From SZUA-309 sp965232595 (GTDB lineage: Bacteria; Pseudomonadota; Gammaproteobacteria; Pseudomonadales; Azotimanducaceae), in contig OZ246983.1 in assembly GCA_965232595.1 (NCBI GenBank), forward strand, positions 2,046,001-2,110,000: a DNA stretch of 64,000 nucleotides, in the 5' to 3' direction. Position numbers and translations under genes: made by a program. How positions within the stretch are numbered: position 1 is the first letter of the stretch; every line of letters begins with the position of its first letter. The notes under the pieces are model-generated. The model did no database searches, had not been told where the DNA came from, and saw only the letters and a list, made by a program, of their open reading frames with translations. Of this stretch, positions 35,072-42,860 are shown in pieces.

Positions 35072-36010
35072 ATGCAGATGATCGCCAGAGAGCTGAAGCC
35101 CTTCGCCGACCCGGTGCAAACCGCGGATGGCGAGCCGCGGGCGAGCGTCTCACCACGCTCACTGACGACGGTCTGGCTGAATACCGGCACCTTGTGCAAC
35201 CTGAGCTGCGAGAACTGCTACATCGAGTCGAGCCCGAAGAACGATCGGCTCGCCTACCTGAGCCGCAGCGATGTTCAGGCCATCCTCACCGAGATCCGCG
35301 AGGAAGCGCTGCCGGTCACCGAGATCGGCGTCACCGGTGGCGAGCCGTTCATGAACCCGGACATCCTCGAGATCCTCGAGGACTGTCTTCAGGCGGGGCT
35401 GAAAGTGCTGGTGCTCACCAACGCGATGCGGCCCATGATGAAGTTGGCGGAAGGGCTTTCCCGCTTGAACAGCCGCTACCCTGAGCTGCTGACGATACGG
35501 GTGAGCGTCGACCACTTCGACCCGGAGCTGCATGAGCAGGAGCGTGGTCGGCGGTCCTGGCAGCCCACCATCGATGGCCTGATCTGGCTCGCCAGCCAGG
35601 GCTTCCACCTGAACGTCGCGGCTCGCACCCGTTGGGGTGATGCCGAGGCAGGCCTGCGACAGGGCTTCGCGGCGCTCTTTGCCGAGCTTGGGCTCGATCT
35701 GAATGCGGACGATCCGAACGTGCTGGTGCTGTTCCCGGAGATGGACGAGACCGCCGAGGTGCCGGAGATCACCACCGCCTGCTGGGGCATCCTCGACGTG
35801 GATCCCGCAGACATGATGTGCGCCAGCGCCCGCATGGTGGTCCGTCGCCGTGGTGCGGAAGCGGCCGAGGTGGTGGCCTGCACGCTGCTGCCCTACGAGG
35901 ACGAGTTTTCGCTCGGCGGCTCTCTCAAGGAAAGCCTGCAGCCGGTGGCCCTCAACCATCCGCACTGCGCACGCTTCTGCGTGCTCGGCGGCGGGCGCTG
36001 CTCGGCCTGA
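35072..36010 (+). CDS. Radical SAM protein of unknown reaction
   Basis: This 312-residue protein has the iron-sulfur motif CNLSCENC (Cys42, Cys46, Cys49; CX3CX2C), followed by ESSPKNDRLAYLS. The glycine-rich SAM-binding segment is GVTGGEPFMNP. The C-terminus carries several further cysteines (CTLLPY, CARFCVLGGGRC), as in SPASM-like or twitch proteins holding an extra cluster. The YIES-PKNDRL stretch is typical of a conserved uncharacterised subgroup. It is a single gene divergent from the catabolic operon. The radical chemistry and substrate are unknown. Confidence 0.85.
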   Translation: MQMIARELKPFADPVQTADGEPRASVSPRSLTTVWLNTGTLCNLSCENCYIESSPKNDRLAYLSRSDVQAILTEIREEALPVTEIGVTGGEPFMNPDILEILEDCLQAGLKVLVLTNAMRPMMKLAEGLSRLNSRYPELLTIRVSVDHFDPELHEQERGRRSWQPTIDGLIWLASQGFHLNVAARTRWGDAEAGLRQGFAALFAELGLDLNADDPNVLVLFPEMDETAEVPEITTACWGILDVDPADMMCASARMVVRRRGAEAAEVVACTLLPYEDEFSLGGSLKESLQPVALNHPHCARFCVLGGGRCSA

Positions 36011-36166
36011 TAGCGGCCACTATCCTTTCACTTCCCGGCTGAATATCCGTCAACCAATCTGCCCATAAGCAGCTTGTAATGGTCGGATCGCCTGTGACGG
36101 AGTTCTCAGAACGCCCGTCGCCCCCTGGCTATTGTCGGCGTTTCATCGGGGTGGAAGGCACACCAT

Positions 36167-37168
36167 ATGTTGGGCACGAGTGCCCGTTACGGGCAACGAA
36201 TCACGGGCGGTCTGCGTGGCGGCCTGCTGGCGCTTGCGCTGCTGGCCGGTGGCTGCGTCACCACGCCCGTCGAGCGCGGCAGTGGGCCCGCTGTGGCGGC
36301 GCCCGACAAGGTGCCGGAACAGACGGCTGAGCAGCCCGCTGAGCAGACAAGCAGCGATGCCCAGGTCATGCCGGCCCCGTTCACCCCAGCCGGCCCCCCG
36401 TTGGCGGTGGTGCTGCATGATCCCGGCTCCCGACAGCTGGAGATGCTGCAGGTTTTTTCTGCCCGACTCGGCCGCCCCTATCAGATTTTCAATATCGCGC
36501 ATCGTGAGCCGGAAGTGGTTGTTGCCAGGCTCAAGGCCCTGGCCCCGATCGAGGTCATCGCCCTCGGCCCCGTTGCCTACGACCTGACCCGAACCGTTCC
36601 CGGTCTGGATGTGTTTTACGCCGGCGTCCTGGATCCGGGCCGCACCACCCAGGGTGTGGACGCGCTGCCGCCGTTTACGGTGCAGCTGGACTACTGGAAA
36701 AGCCAGGCCCCTGACCTGGCTCGCCTTGGCGTGATCGGTGGTGAAGGGATGAGCCGGCGCATGGCCATGCTCGAATCCGCAGCGGCTGACCGGAACCTGC
36801 AGCTGGAGCAGCGCACGGTGAGCTCGGATACCGAAATGCTGCTGGCCTTCCGCGCCATGGTGCCGCACATCGACGGCTTCGTCTTTCTGCCCGATGAGAC
36901 CGTGCTCAGCCCGAAGGTCATCCAGCAGGTGCTGAGCCACGGCCGACGCAACGGCGTGCAGATCCTGGTTTACAGCCCGGTGATGTTCAATCTCGGCGCG
37001 AGCCTGTACGTGCAGCCGGACCCGGTGCGGGTGGCGGATGCGTTGGTGACCCTGGTCAATCATCCGGACACCCGACCCGAAGTCTTCGGCATGCGCACGC
37101 GCTCCCGGCTGGCCGGCCAGCTCGAGCTCTCCGCCGCAGACGTGACCGTCTACAAGAGCAGCGACTGA
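36167..37168 (+). CDS. Periplasmic substrate-binding-like lipoprotein (ABC TrpX/DUF type)
   Basis: This 333-residue lipoprotein has a signal and lipobox (LLAGGC, Cys30) and a Pro/Ala-rich linker. The two-lobed ABC_sub_bind-type fold is shown by PPLAVVLHDPGSRQLEML, a hinge region LARLGVIGGEGMSRRMAML and HGRRNGVQILVYSP. No ABC permease or ATPase gene is near. Instead, a GGDEF/EAL protein with a periplasmic domain starts 5 bp downstream. By analogy to the NspS-MbaA pair of Vibrio, this lipoprotein may present ligand status to that enzyme; this is inferred from gene order. Confidence 0.8.
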   Translation: MLGTSARYGQRITGGLRGGLLALALLAGGCVTTPVERGSGPAVAAPDKVPEQTAEQPAEQTSSDAQVMPAPFTPAGPPLAVVLHDPGSRQLEMLQVFSARLGRPYQIFNIAHREPEVVVARLKALAPIEVIALGPVAYDLTRTVPGLDVFYAGVLDPGRTTQGVDALPPFTVQLDYWKSQAPDLARLGVIGGEGMSRRMAMLESAAADRNLQLEQRTVSSDTEMLLAFRAMVPHIDGFVFLPDETVLSPKVIQQVLSHGRRNGVQILVYSPVMFNLGASLYVQPDPVRVADALVTLVNHPDTRPEVFGMRTRSRLAGQLELSAADVTVYKSSD

Positions 37169-37173
37169 TCACC

Positions 37174-39336
37174 ATGAGCAGCCCGTCCAGCAAACGCACC
37201 CTGGTGCGCGAGGTGCTCGTTTCGCAGCTGGCGTTTGCGGCCTTCGTCGGCATGGTGGCCATCGGTTGCGTCTGGTGGGTGTCGAACTGGGTGGTGCGGG
37301 ACAACCTGGATGACTGGGCCGTGCGCTGGGTGGGCGAGATGGAGTCACTGGGCTCCGGTTTCTTCATCGACAGCACTGACGATCGCTTCCTCGAGCTGTC
37401 GAGGTACCTGTCCCGCTTTTCCGAGATCGAGTACGTCCGCTACTACGACCTGCACGGCGAGGTGATTTACCTGGAAAGCGCCGGCGAGGCGCCGTCCGTG
37501 TACCCGCCGCTTTCGCAGGCGGAGATGGACCACCTGCACCAGCTGGCGACCCCGGGCGAGGATCTGGAGATCCCGGCGGATCGTTACCAGATGGACCTCA
37601 GCCGCGAACCCATGGTGCGTATCAGCCAGGCGGTCAGCCGTGAGGCCATCGTCTCGGCCAACCTGTTCAGCGCCGAATCGCTTTCGGAGCTGGAGAGCGA
37701 GGCGACGGTGGTCGGCTTCGTCGAGCTGGGACTCAACTACGGTGCCTACGATCGGGATCTCCTTGCCGGCGTGATGGCCGGCACCGCCACCGTGTTGCTG
37801 GCTTTCCTGGCGCTGATGCTGGTTGGCCGGGTAGCGCTGCGCAAGGCCGTGCAGCCGCTGGTGGACATGCAGCAGCCGCTGGATCGCATCGCGCAGGGTG
37901 ATCTCGAGGTCAACGTGCCGCCGTCGTCGCACCGGGAGATCGCCGCCGTTGGCGATGCGCTGGAAACGGCTCTGACCAAGATCCGGGAGCGGGACGCGCA
38001 CCTGACCCGGCTGGCAAACTTCGATCCGCTCACCGGGTTGCTGGCCCGCTACCACTTCATCGAGGAGCTGGGCGAGCGGCTGGCTGTGGACGCCACCGGC
38101 GCGCTGTTCTTCATCGACCTGGATCAGTTCAAACACGTCAACGACACCTATGGCCACGATGCCGGGGACGAGGTGCTGGTGCAGATCGGCGGGCGCCTGA
38201 AGCAGCTGGTCCGCCGCGGCGATCTGCTCGGACGGCTCGGCGGCGACGAGTTCGTGCTTTACGTCTCGGAGATCTCCGCCTCCGATGCCATGGCGATTGC
38301 CGACAAAATCATCCGCGACATGAGCGAGTTTCCTCTGGTCTCGGCTGGCCACTCCTTCTCCGCCAACTGCAGCCTCGGCGTGGCCGTGCTCGATCAGGCG
38401 GAGCAGGCGGGCGCGCCGTCACCGGAGGTTCTGATCTCCCAGGCTGACGTGGCCTGCCGTCTCGCCAAATCCCAGGGCCGCAACCGGGCCTGCCGCTACC
38501 AGCCGGACGAGAAGCACATCGAGACGATCAAGAGCGACGTGCAGTGGCAGAACAAGCTCAAGCGGGCGCTGAAGGAAGATGCGCTGGTGCTGCACTACCA
38601 GCCCATCGAGCGGATCTCGGATGGCGCCATCCGTCACTACGAAGTGCTCGTGCGTCTAGAGGAAGACGGCGTGCTTTACCGGCCCGATCAGTTCCTGCCG
38701 GCCGCGGTGCGCTTCGGGTTGATGCGGGACGTGGATCGTTGGGTGATCCAGCACGCGATTGCGGAGCTGGCCGACGTCCGTGCCGAGCGAGGCGAGGTTT
38801 CGTTTGCCATCAACCTCGGCGGCAGCGCCTTCACGGATGGCCTGCTGGCAGAGTTCGTGCTCGGGCATCTGGAAGCCTGTGGGGTGCCGGCCAACGCCGT
38901 GATCTTCGAGATCACCGAGCAGGTGGCCGTGGGCAGCTTCTCCGAGGCGGTGCCGCAGATCCGGGCGCTGATGGAGGCGGGCTGTACCTTCGCGGTGGAT
39001 GATTTCGGCACCGGCTACAGCTCGCTGTCTTACCTGAAGCGGCTGCCGGTGCAGTACATCAAGATCGATGGCTCTTTCGTGCAGCGGCTGTCGGTCAGCC
39101 GGGTTGACCAGACCATCGTTCGGGCCATCGCCGACATTGCCCGCATCATGGGCAAGCAGACTATCGCCGAGTTCGTCGGCGATGAAGAGACCAAGGCGCT
39201 CATCGAGGAGATGGGCATCGACTACGCCCAGGGCTACCTGATCGGCTCTCCCGAGCCGCAGATTGGTGGGGATGAGCCGGCCGGCCAGACGGCGCAGGTG
39301 GTGCCCATCGGCGAGGCCAAGCGCACCAGCGGCTGA
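37174..39336 (+). CDS. Membrane GGDEF/EAL c-di-GMP enzyme with periplasmic sensor
   Basis: This 720-residue protein has TM1 (about 17-40) and a periplasmic domain (about 41-195). TM2 (about 197-222) and a HAMP-like linker lead to a GGDEF domain with intact GGDEF (356-360) and an EAL domain. The EAL signature reads EVL (490-492) in EVLVR. The other key residues look present: INLGG, EITEQ, DDFGTGYSS, IKIDGSFV and AEFVG. Both synthesis and hydrolysis are therefore possible. It is 5 bp downstream of the substrate-binding lipoprotein, its likely partner. Confidence 0.92.
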   Translation: MSSPSSKRTLVREVLVSQLAFAAFVGMVAIGCVWWVSNWVVRDNLDDWAVRWVGEMESLGSGFFIDSTDDRFLELSRYLSRFSEIEYVRYYDLHGEVIYLESAGEAPSVYPPLSQAEMDHLHQLATPGEDLEIPADRYQMDLSREPMVRISQAVSREAIVSANLFSAESLSELESEATVVGFVELGLNYGAYDRDLLAGVMAGTATVLLAFLALMLVGRVALRKAVQPLVDMQQPLDRIAQGDLEVNVPPSSHREIAAVGDALETALTKIRERDAHLTRLANFDPLTGLLARYHFIEELGERLAVDATGALFFIDLDQFKHVNDTYGHDAGDEVLVQIGGRLKQLVRRGDLLGRLGGDEFVLYVSEISASDAMAIADKIIRDMSEFPLVSAGHSFSANCSLGVAVLDQAEQAGAPSPEVLISQADVACRLAKSQGRNRACRYQPDEKHIETIKSDVQWQNKLKRALKEDALVLHYQPIERISDGAIRHYEVLVRLEEDGVLYRPDQFLPAAVRFGLMRDVDRWVIQHAIAELADVRAERGEVSFAINLGGSAFTDGLLAEFVLGHLEACGVPANAVIFEITEQVAVGSFSEAVPQIRALMEAGCTFAVDDFGTGYSSLSYLKRLPVQYIKIDGSFVQRLSVSRVDQTIVRAIADIARIMGKQTIAEFVGDEETKALIEEMGIDYAQGYLIGSPEPQIGGDEPAGQTAQVVPIGEAKRTSG

Positions 39337-39412
39337 AAACCGTCCGACGCCTCAGCTTGTCGCCGCCCCGGCGGCAGCCTACCATGCCCCGGTTCTCAGC
39401 ACCGAGCGGCCA

Positions 39413-41824
39413 ATGCGCCCAGAAACCTCAGTCGATCCCCGCAGGCCGACCAGCCGATTGCTGGCCGCTGGCCTGGTATTCCTGCTCTGTTTCGGGGGCT
39501 ATGCCAACGCCCAGGAGGCTGCCGGCACCGAGCCCGCTGCGGTGCCCGCTGAGCCGCCGCCGGAAGAGCAGCCCACGGGCGACCTCACCAGCCGCTCCCA
39601 GGAAGCGCTCAGCACCCTGGACAAGCTGAAAGGCGATCTGGATCAGCTGGGCAATTCGGAGGAGGCCGAGGAAGCGCTGGGCCTGCTGCGGGGCAAGGTC
39701 GACGACCTGCTGCCGGAAGGCCAGACCATCGACGATCTGGCCGAGAATCCCGCGGCCATGGATGGGGTCGCCGTGCGCTCCAGGGCGGTGACGATTCAGT
39801 CGACCACGCTGATCGAGAACCTGACCGATGGCGCCAAGCGGCTGGAAGAGCTGCAGGCAGAAACCCGGGCCCTGATCACCCAGTGGGAACGGACCCAGGA
39901 TGAATCGACGGAGATGCCCGAGGCGCTGAAAGAGCGGGTGGCGAGCATCCTCTCCAGTGCCAGAGACACCGAGCAGCAGATCAACGAGAAGCTGAACAGG
40001 GTGATCGAGCTCCAGGACGCCTCGATGGCCGTTCGCAACCTGATCACGCCAATCGCGCAGCGGATCGACAGCTACGGCAAATCGCAGCAGACCCAGATCT
40101 TCGAGCGCAACGTGGAGCCGATCTGGTTGATCACGACGGAAGTCATCAGCCAGTCCTCGGAGCGCTCGACCCGCCGCATCGCCGGCAACTTCACCCGTGA
40201 CTTTCTTTCCTGGGTAGAGACCTCGGAGGCCTCCATCGGCGGCCACCTGCTGCTGCTGCCGCTGCTGCTGTTCCTGCTGTTCAAGCTGCGTTCGGTGGCG
40301 GAAACACCCAGCTCGGCGCTGAACCGACCGGTGGCGACCGCCATCCTGATCTGGATGCTGCTGGGCGTGGTGGTGCTGGCGGGCTCGCCGCAGGTGGTGC
40401 GCCTGGTGTTCGTGCTGACGGCCATGCTGGTGGCGACCGTGGTGCTGCTGAACTTTCTGCCTCAGCGCATGCGGCGCGGGGTGGTGGCCTTCGCCGCGGT
40501 CACCATCATCCACGAGATCTTTCAGGGCCAGCCGGTGGTCGAGCCGGCGCCCAGGGTGGCCTACGCGATCATCGACATCGCTTTGCTGGTGCTCGCCTGG
40601 CTGGGCCGCACCCCGGAAACCAAGCAGGCGTTCATCGACTGGGGCGCGCCCAGAACGCTGATCAACTCGGCGCACAACGCGATCATGCTGACGGTGATCG
40701 TTGCCTTCGTTGCCAACGTCACCGGCTACGTGGTGCTCGGCAAGCATCTCACCCAGGGCATCATCGACAGCGTTGCCGTCTTCCTCATCCTGTTCGCCGG
40801 CTTCAGCTCGATCAGCGAGATCATCCAGATCGTCCTCGGCTTGCCGGCCCTCGACAACTTCCGATCCATCGCCGCAAACCGCTACCGCCTGCGCCGGGTG
40901 CTGAAGAAGCCGCTGGTCTGGCTGTCGCTCATTCTCTGGGGCTGGGCGACGCTGATTGCCTTCAACATCGACGACTGGGTGATCGGCTCAGTGCAGAGCG
41001 TGTTCCAGGCCGAGATGTCCATCGGCGACATCACCCTGTCTCTCAGAGGCGTCTTCGTGTTCGTTTTTGCCATCTGGCTGGCGGTCTGGACCTCCAGGGT
41101 CGTGCGCGCGGTGCTGAATCAGGACGTGCTGCCGCGGATGGAGCTGCCGCGCGGCGTGCCGAACACCATCTCCATGACCGCGCACTACTCGATCATCATG
41201 ATCGGCCTGCTGCTGGGCGTCAGCTTCATGGGCCTGGACCTGTCGAACCTCGCCTTCGTGGTTGGTGCGCTCGGCGTCGGTATCGGCTTCGGCCTGCAGA
41301 ACGTGGTCAACAACTTCGTTTCCGGCCTGATCCTGATTTTCGAGGCGCCGATTCAGGTGGGCGATACGGTGGAGGTGGGCACCCTGATGGGTCGCGTGAC
41401 GCAGATCGGCATCCGCACCAGCCGGGTACGCACCTACAGCGGTTCCGAGGTGATCGTGCCGAACGGCGATCTGGTCTCCAACCAGGTGATCAACTGGACG
41501 CTGTCCGATCGCCGGCGACGCCTGCAGCTGGCCGTTGGCGTGGCCTACGGCACGGACCCGAACCTGGTCACCGAAGTGCTGCGCGGCGTGCTGGAGGCGG
41601 ACGAAGAGGTGCTGAGCGATCCGGAGCCGCTGATCGTGTTCACCGCGTTCGGCGACAGCTCCCTGAACTTCGACATCTACGCCTGGATCGCCGACTTCGA
41701 TATCGGCTTCTCCACCACCCATCGCCTGAACACCGCGATCAATGCGGCGCTGGCTGAGGCAGGCATCACCATCCCGTTCCCGCAGCGCGATCTGCACCTC
41801 ATCTCCACCCCCGAGAGCAGCTGA
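39413..41824 (+). CDS. Large MscS-family channel with periplasmic coiled-coil domain
   Basis: This 803-residue protein starts at ATG 39413, giving a signal peptide (LLAAGLVFLLCFGGYANAQ). A longer frame would run inside the GGDEF/EAL gene. A helical, Glu/Gln-rich periplasmic region (about 40-300) is followed by many membrane segments (about 300-620). The MscS pore helix is AFVVGALGVGIGFGLQNVVNNF, and the beta-domain has EAPIQVGDTVEVGTLMGRV and VPNGDLVSNQVINW. The layout is MscK/MscM-like. It is the second MscS-family gene in the window and is not under the GGRTACAT clusters. Confidence 0.9.
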   Translation: MRPETSVDPRRPTSRLLAAGLVFLLCFGGYANAQEAAGTEPAAVPAEPPPEEQPTGDLTSRSQEALSTLDKLKGDLDQLGNSEEAEEALGLLRGKVDDLLPEGQTIDDLAENPAAMDGVAVRSRAVTIQSTTLIENLTDGAKRLEELQAETRALITQWERTQDESTEMPEALKERVASILSSARDTEQQINEKLNRVIELQDASMAVRNLITPIAQRIDSYGKSQQTQIFERNVEPIWLITTEVISQSSERSTRRIAGNFTRDFLSWVETSEASIGGHLLLLPLLLFLLFKLRSVAETPSSALNRPVATAILIWMLLGVVVLAGSPQVVRLVFVLTAMLVATVVLLNFLPQRMRRGVVAFAAVTIIHEIFQGQPVVEPAPRVAYAIIDIALLVLAWLGRTPETKQAFIDWGAPRTLINSAHNAIMLTVIVAFVANVTGYVVLGKHLTQGIIDSVAVFLILFAGFSSISEIIQIVLGLPALDNFRSIAANRYRLRRVLKKPLVWLSLILWGWATLIAFNIDDWVIGSVQSVFQAEMSIGDITLSLRGVFVFVFAIWLAVWTSRVVRAVLNQDVLPRMELPRGVPNTISMTAHYSIIMIGLLLGVSFMGLDLSNLAFVVGALGVGIGFGLQNVVNNFVSGLILIFEAPIQVGDTVEVGTLMGRVTQIGIRTSRVRTYSGSEVIVPNGDLVSNQVINWTLSDRRRRLQLAVGVAYGTDPNLVTEVLRGVLEADEEVLSDPEPLIVFTAFGDSSLNFDIYAWIADFDIGFSTTHRLNTAINAALAEAGITIPFPQRDLHLISTPESS

Positions 41825-41925
41825 ATCCTACCCAGCTGCTCGCCGTTGTCCGGCTCGGACAGACGGTTGACCAGCTGAGAACAGCGCCACTTTCGTCTTC
41901 ATTAGAGACTAACGTTGTCGGCGCT

Positions 41926-41943
41926 CTGTCATCGTGCTGTCAT
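41926..41943 (+). promoter_or_regulatory. Pho-box-like direct repeat upstream of csrA
   Basis: CTGTCAT occurs at 41926-41932 and again at 41937-41943, exactly 11 bp apart, as in the PhoB box (two heptamers with a 4-bp spacer). Both heptamers match the consensus fully; the spacer CGTG is not AT-rich as in E. coli boxes. A third CTGTCA lies at 41954-41959. The csrA start is 143 bp downstream. No good -10 is seen at the expected distance, which weakens the call. PhoB control of csrA is inferred. Confidence 0.5.
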
Positions 41944-42017
41944 AAACCCAATGCTGTCAGGCCTGCATTGATGGACGCGCAGGCAACAGAAGTCGACGAA
42001 CGGCTCGAGCGCTTCAG

Positions 42018-42080
42018 ATGGACGGGGACGCCTCTGGAGACGAAGAAGCGCAAGCGACCGCAGCAGATTAGAACAAGGAG
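42018..42080 (+). promoter_or_regulatory. GGA-rich csrA leader (candidate CsrA binding sites)
   Basis: The stretch before csrA carries GGA motifs at 42020-42022, 42026-42028, 42036-42038 and 42077-42079. The last lies inside the ribosome-binding site AAGGAG (42075-42080), 5 bases before the ATG. One more is at 41973-41975. CsrA binds GGA in RNA and autoregulates csrA in other gammaproteobacteria by covering such a ribosome site. Autoregulation here is inferred from motif density and placement. Confidence 0.5.
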
Positions 42081-42085
42081 TGACC

Positions 42086-42283
42086 ATGCTGATTTTGACG
42101 CGACGGGTAGGCGAGCGGCTGATGATCGGAGACGAGATCTCAGTCACGGTTCTGGGCGTAAAGGGGAATCAGGTTCGCATCGGGGTGCACGCACCGGCGG
42201 ACGTGAGTGTTCATCGTGAAGAGATCTACGAGCGGATTCGGGCAGAGAACGAATCTGCCAGGCTTGCCACCGCGGCCGGCTGA
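42086..42283 (+). CDS. csrA: Carbon storage regulator CsrA (RsmA)
   Basis: This 65-residue RNA-binding regulator begins MLILTRRVGERLMIGDEISV and has VKGNQVRIGVHAPADVSVHREEIY, which is the canonical CsrA dimer with its Leu4/Arg44-type RNA-binding residues. A GTG two codons upstream (42080) is in frame, but the ATG at 42086 with AAGGAG five bases before it is the family start. CsrA controls translation and stability of mRNAs for carbon flow, motility and biofilm. In this window it sits among several c-di-GMP genes. It is followed by a hairpin (42314-42335). Confidence 0.97.
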   Translation: MLILTRRVGERLMIGDEISVTVLGVKGNQVRIGVHAPADVSVHREEIYERIRAENESARLATAAG

Positions 42284-42313
42284 AAACTAACCGATCTCTG
42301 ACTCTCATCACTG

Positions 42314-42335
42314 AGGCGCGCGGTCCAGCGCGCCT
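42314..42335 (+). terminator. Hairpin after csrA
   Basis: AGGCGCGC (42314-42321) pairs perfectly with GCGCGCCT (42328-42335) around a six-base loop, 31 bases after the csrA stop. The following bases (TACATCC) have no T run, so it is a weak candidate for intrinsic termination. It may instead stabilise the csrA transcript end. Confidence 0.5.
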
Positions 42336-42398
42336 TACATCCGACTGACCAACTTCAAGCCAGCACGGCCAGCTGGGTCTAGCCGTCAAGGCGCTTTT

Positions 42399-42827
42399 AT
42401 GTTTTCGTCTGGGGTGCAGGTGTTTCGTGGGAAGGAACAGAGGCAACAGAGTGGCATGGAAGGCCGGGACGACGCGGAAGAAGTCAGGTATCGCACCCTG
42501 ACGCAGATGGAGAAGGTGTTGCGGGTGCTCGTGGATCGGCACGGCGCGCGCGCGACCGTTGGCGAGATGCTGGCGATTTACGCGGCGATGGCCAGGCTCT
42601 GCAAACAGGATCAGGTGAGCATCGCCGAGATCTCGGAGGCCACTGGCCTGCCGAAGCAGAACCTGTCCCGTTGGGCCCGAAAGCGGATCGGCGACAGCAT
42701 CTCGCTGAAAATCAACGAGGACGATCAGCGCGTGCACGACGTCATGATGATGGACTCGCTGCGCGGCCAGGAGAACATCGAGCGCCTGGCCAAGCTCTTC
42801 AAAACCGACACGCCCAACTCCGACTGA
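42399..42827 (+). CDS. MarR-like winged-helix protein
   Basis: This protein has 142 residues from the ATG at 42399, or 123 from the in-frame ATG at 42456; neither start has a strong ribosome site. The body has the MarR/DprA-type winged helix: VLVDRHGARATVGEMLAIYAAMARL, then VSIAEISEATGLPKQNLSRWARKRI as the recognition part and a short wing ISLKINEDDQR. A long C-terminal helix could be the dimer arm. It probably binds DNA; its target is unknown. It lies between csrA and the kinase fusion gene on the same strand. Confidence 0.7.
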   Translation: MFSSGVQVFRGKEQRQQSGMEGRDDAEEVRYRTLTQMEKVLRVLVDRHGARATVGEMLAIYAAMARLCKQDQVSIAEISEATGLPKQNLSRWARKRIGDSISLKINEDDQRVHDVMMMDSLRGQENIERLAKLFKTDTPNSD

Positions 42828-42860
42828 GCGCCCCGCGACCGCCTGTTATGCTGATCGGGT

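Noticed and set aside
41968..42219. Open frame overlapping the csrA leader and gene
   Set aside because: It has no ribosome site, runs into csrA in another frame, and its product shows no domain. The GGA motifs explain the leader better.
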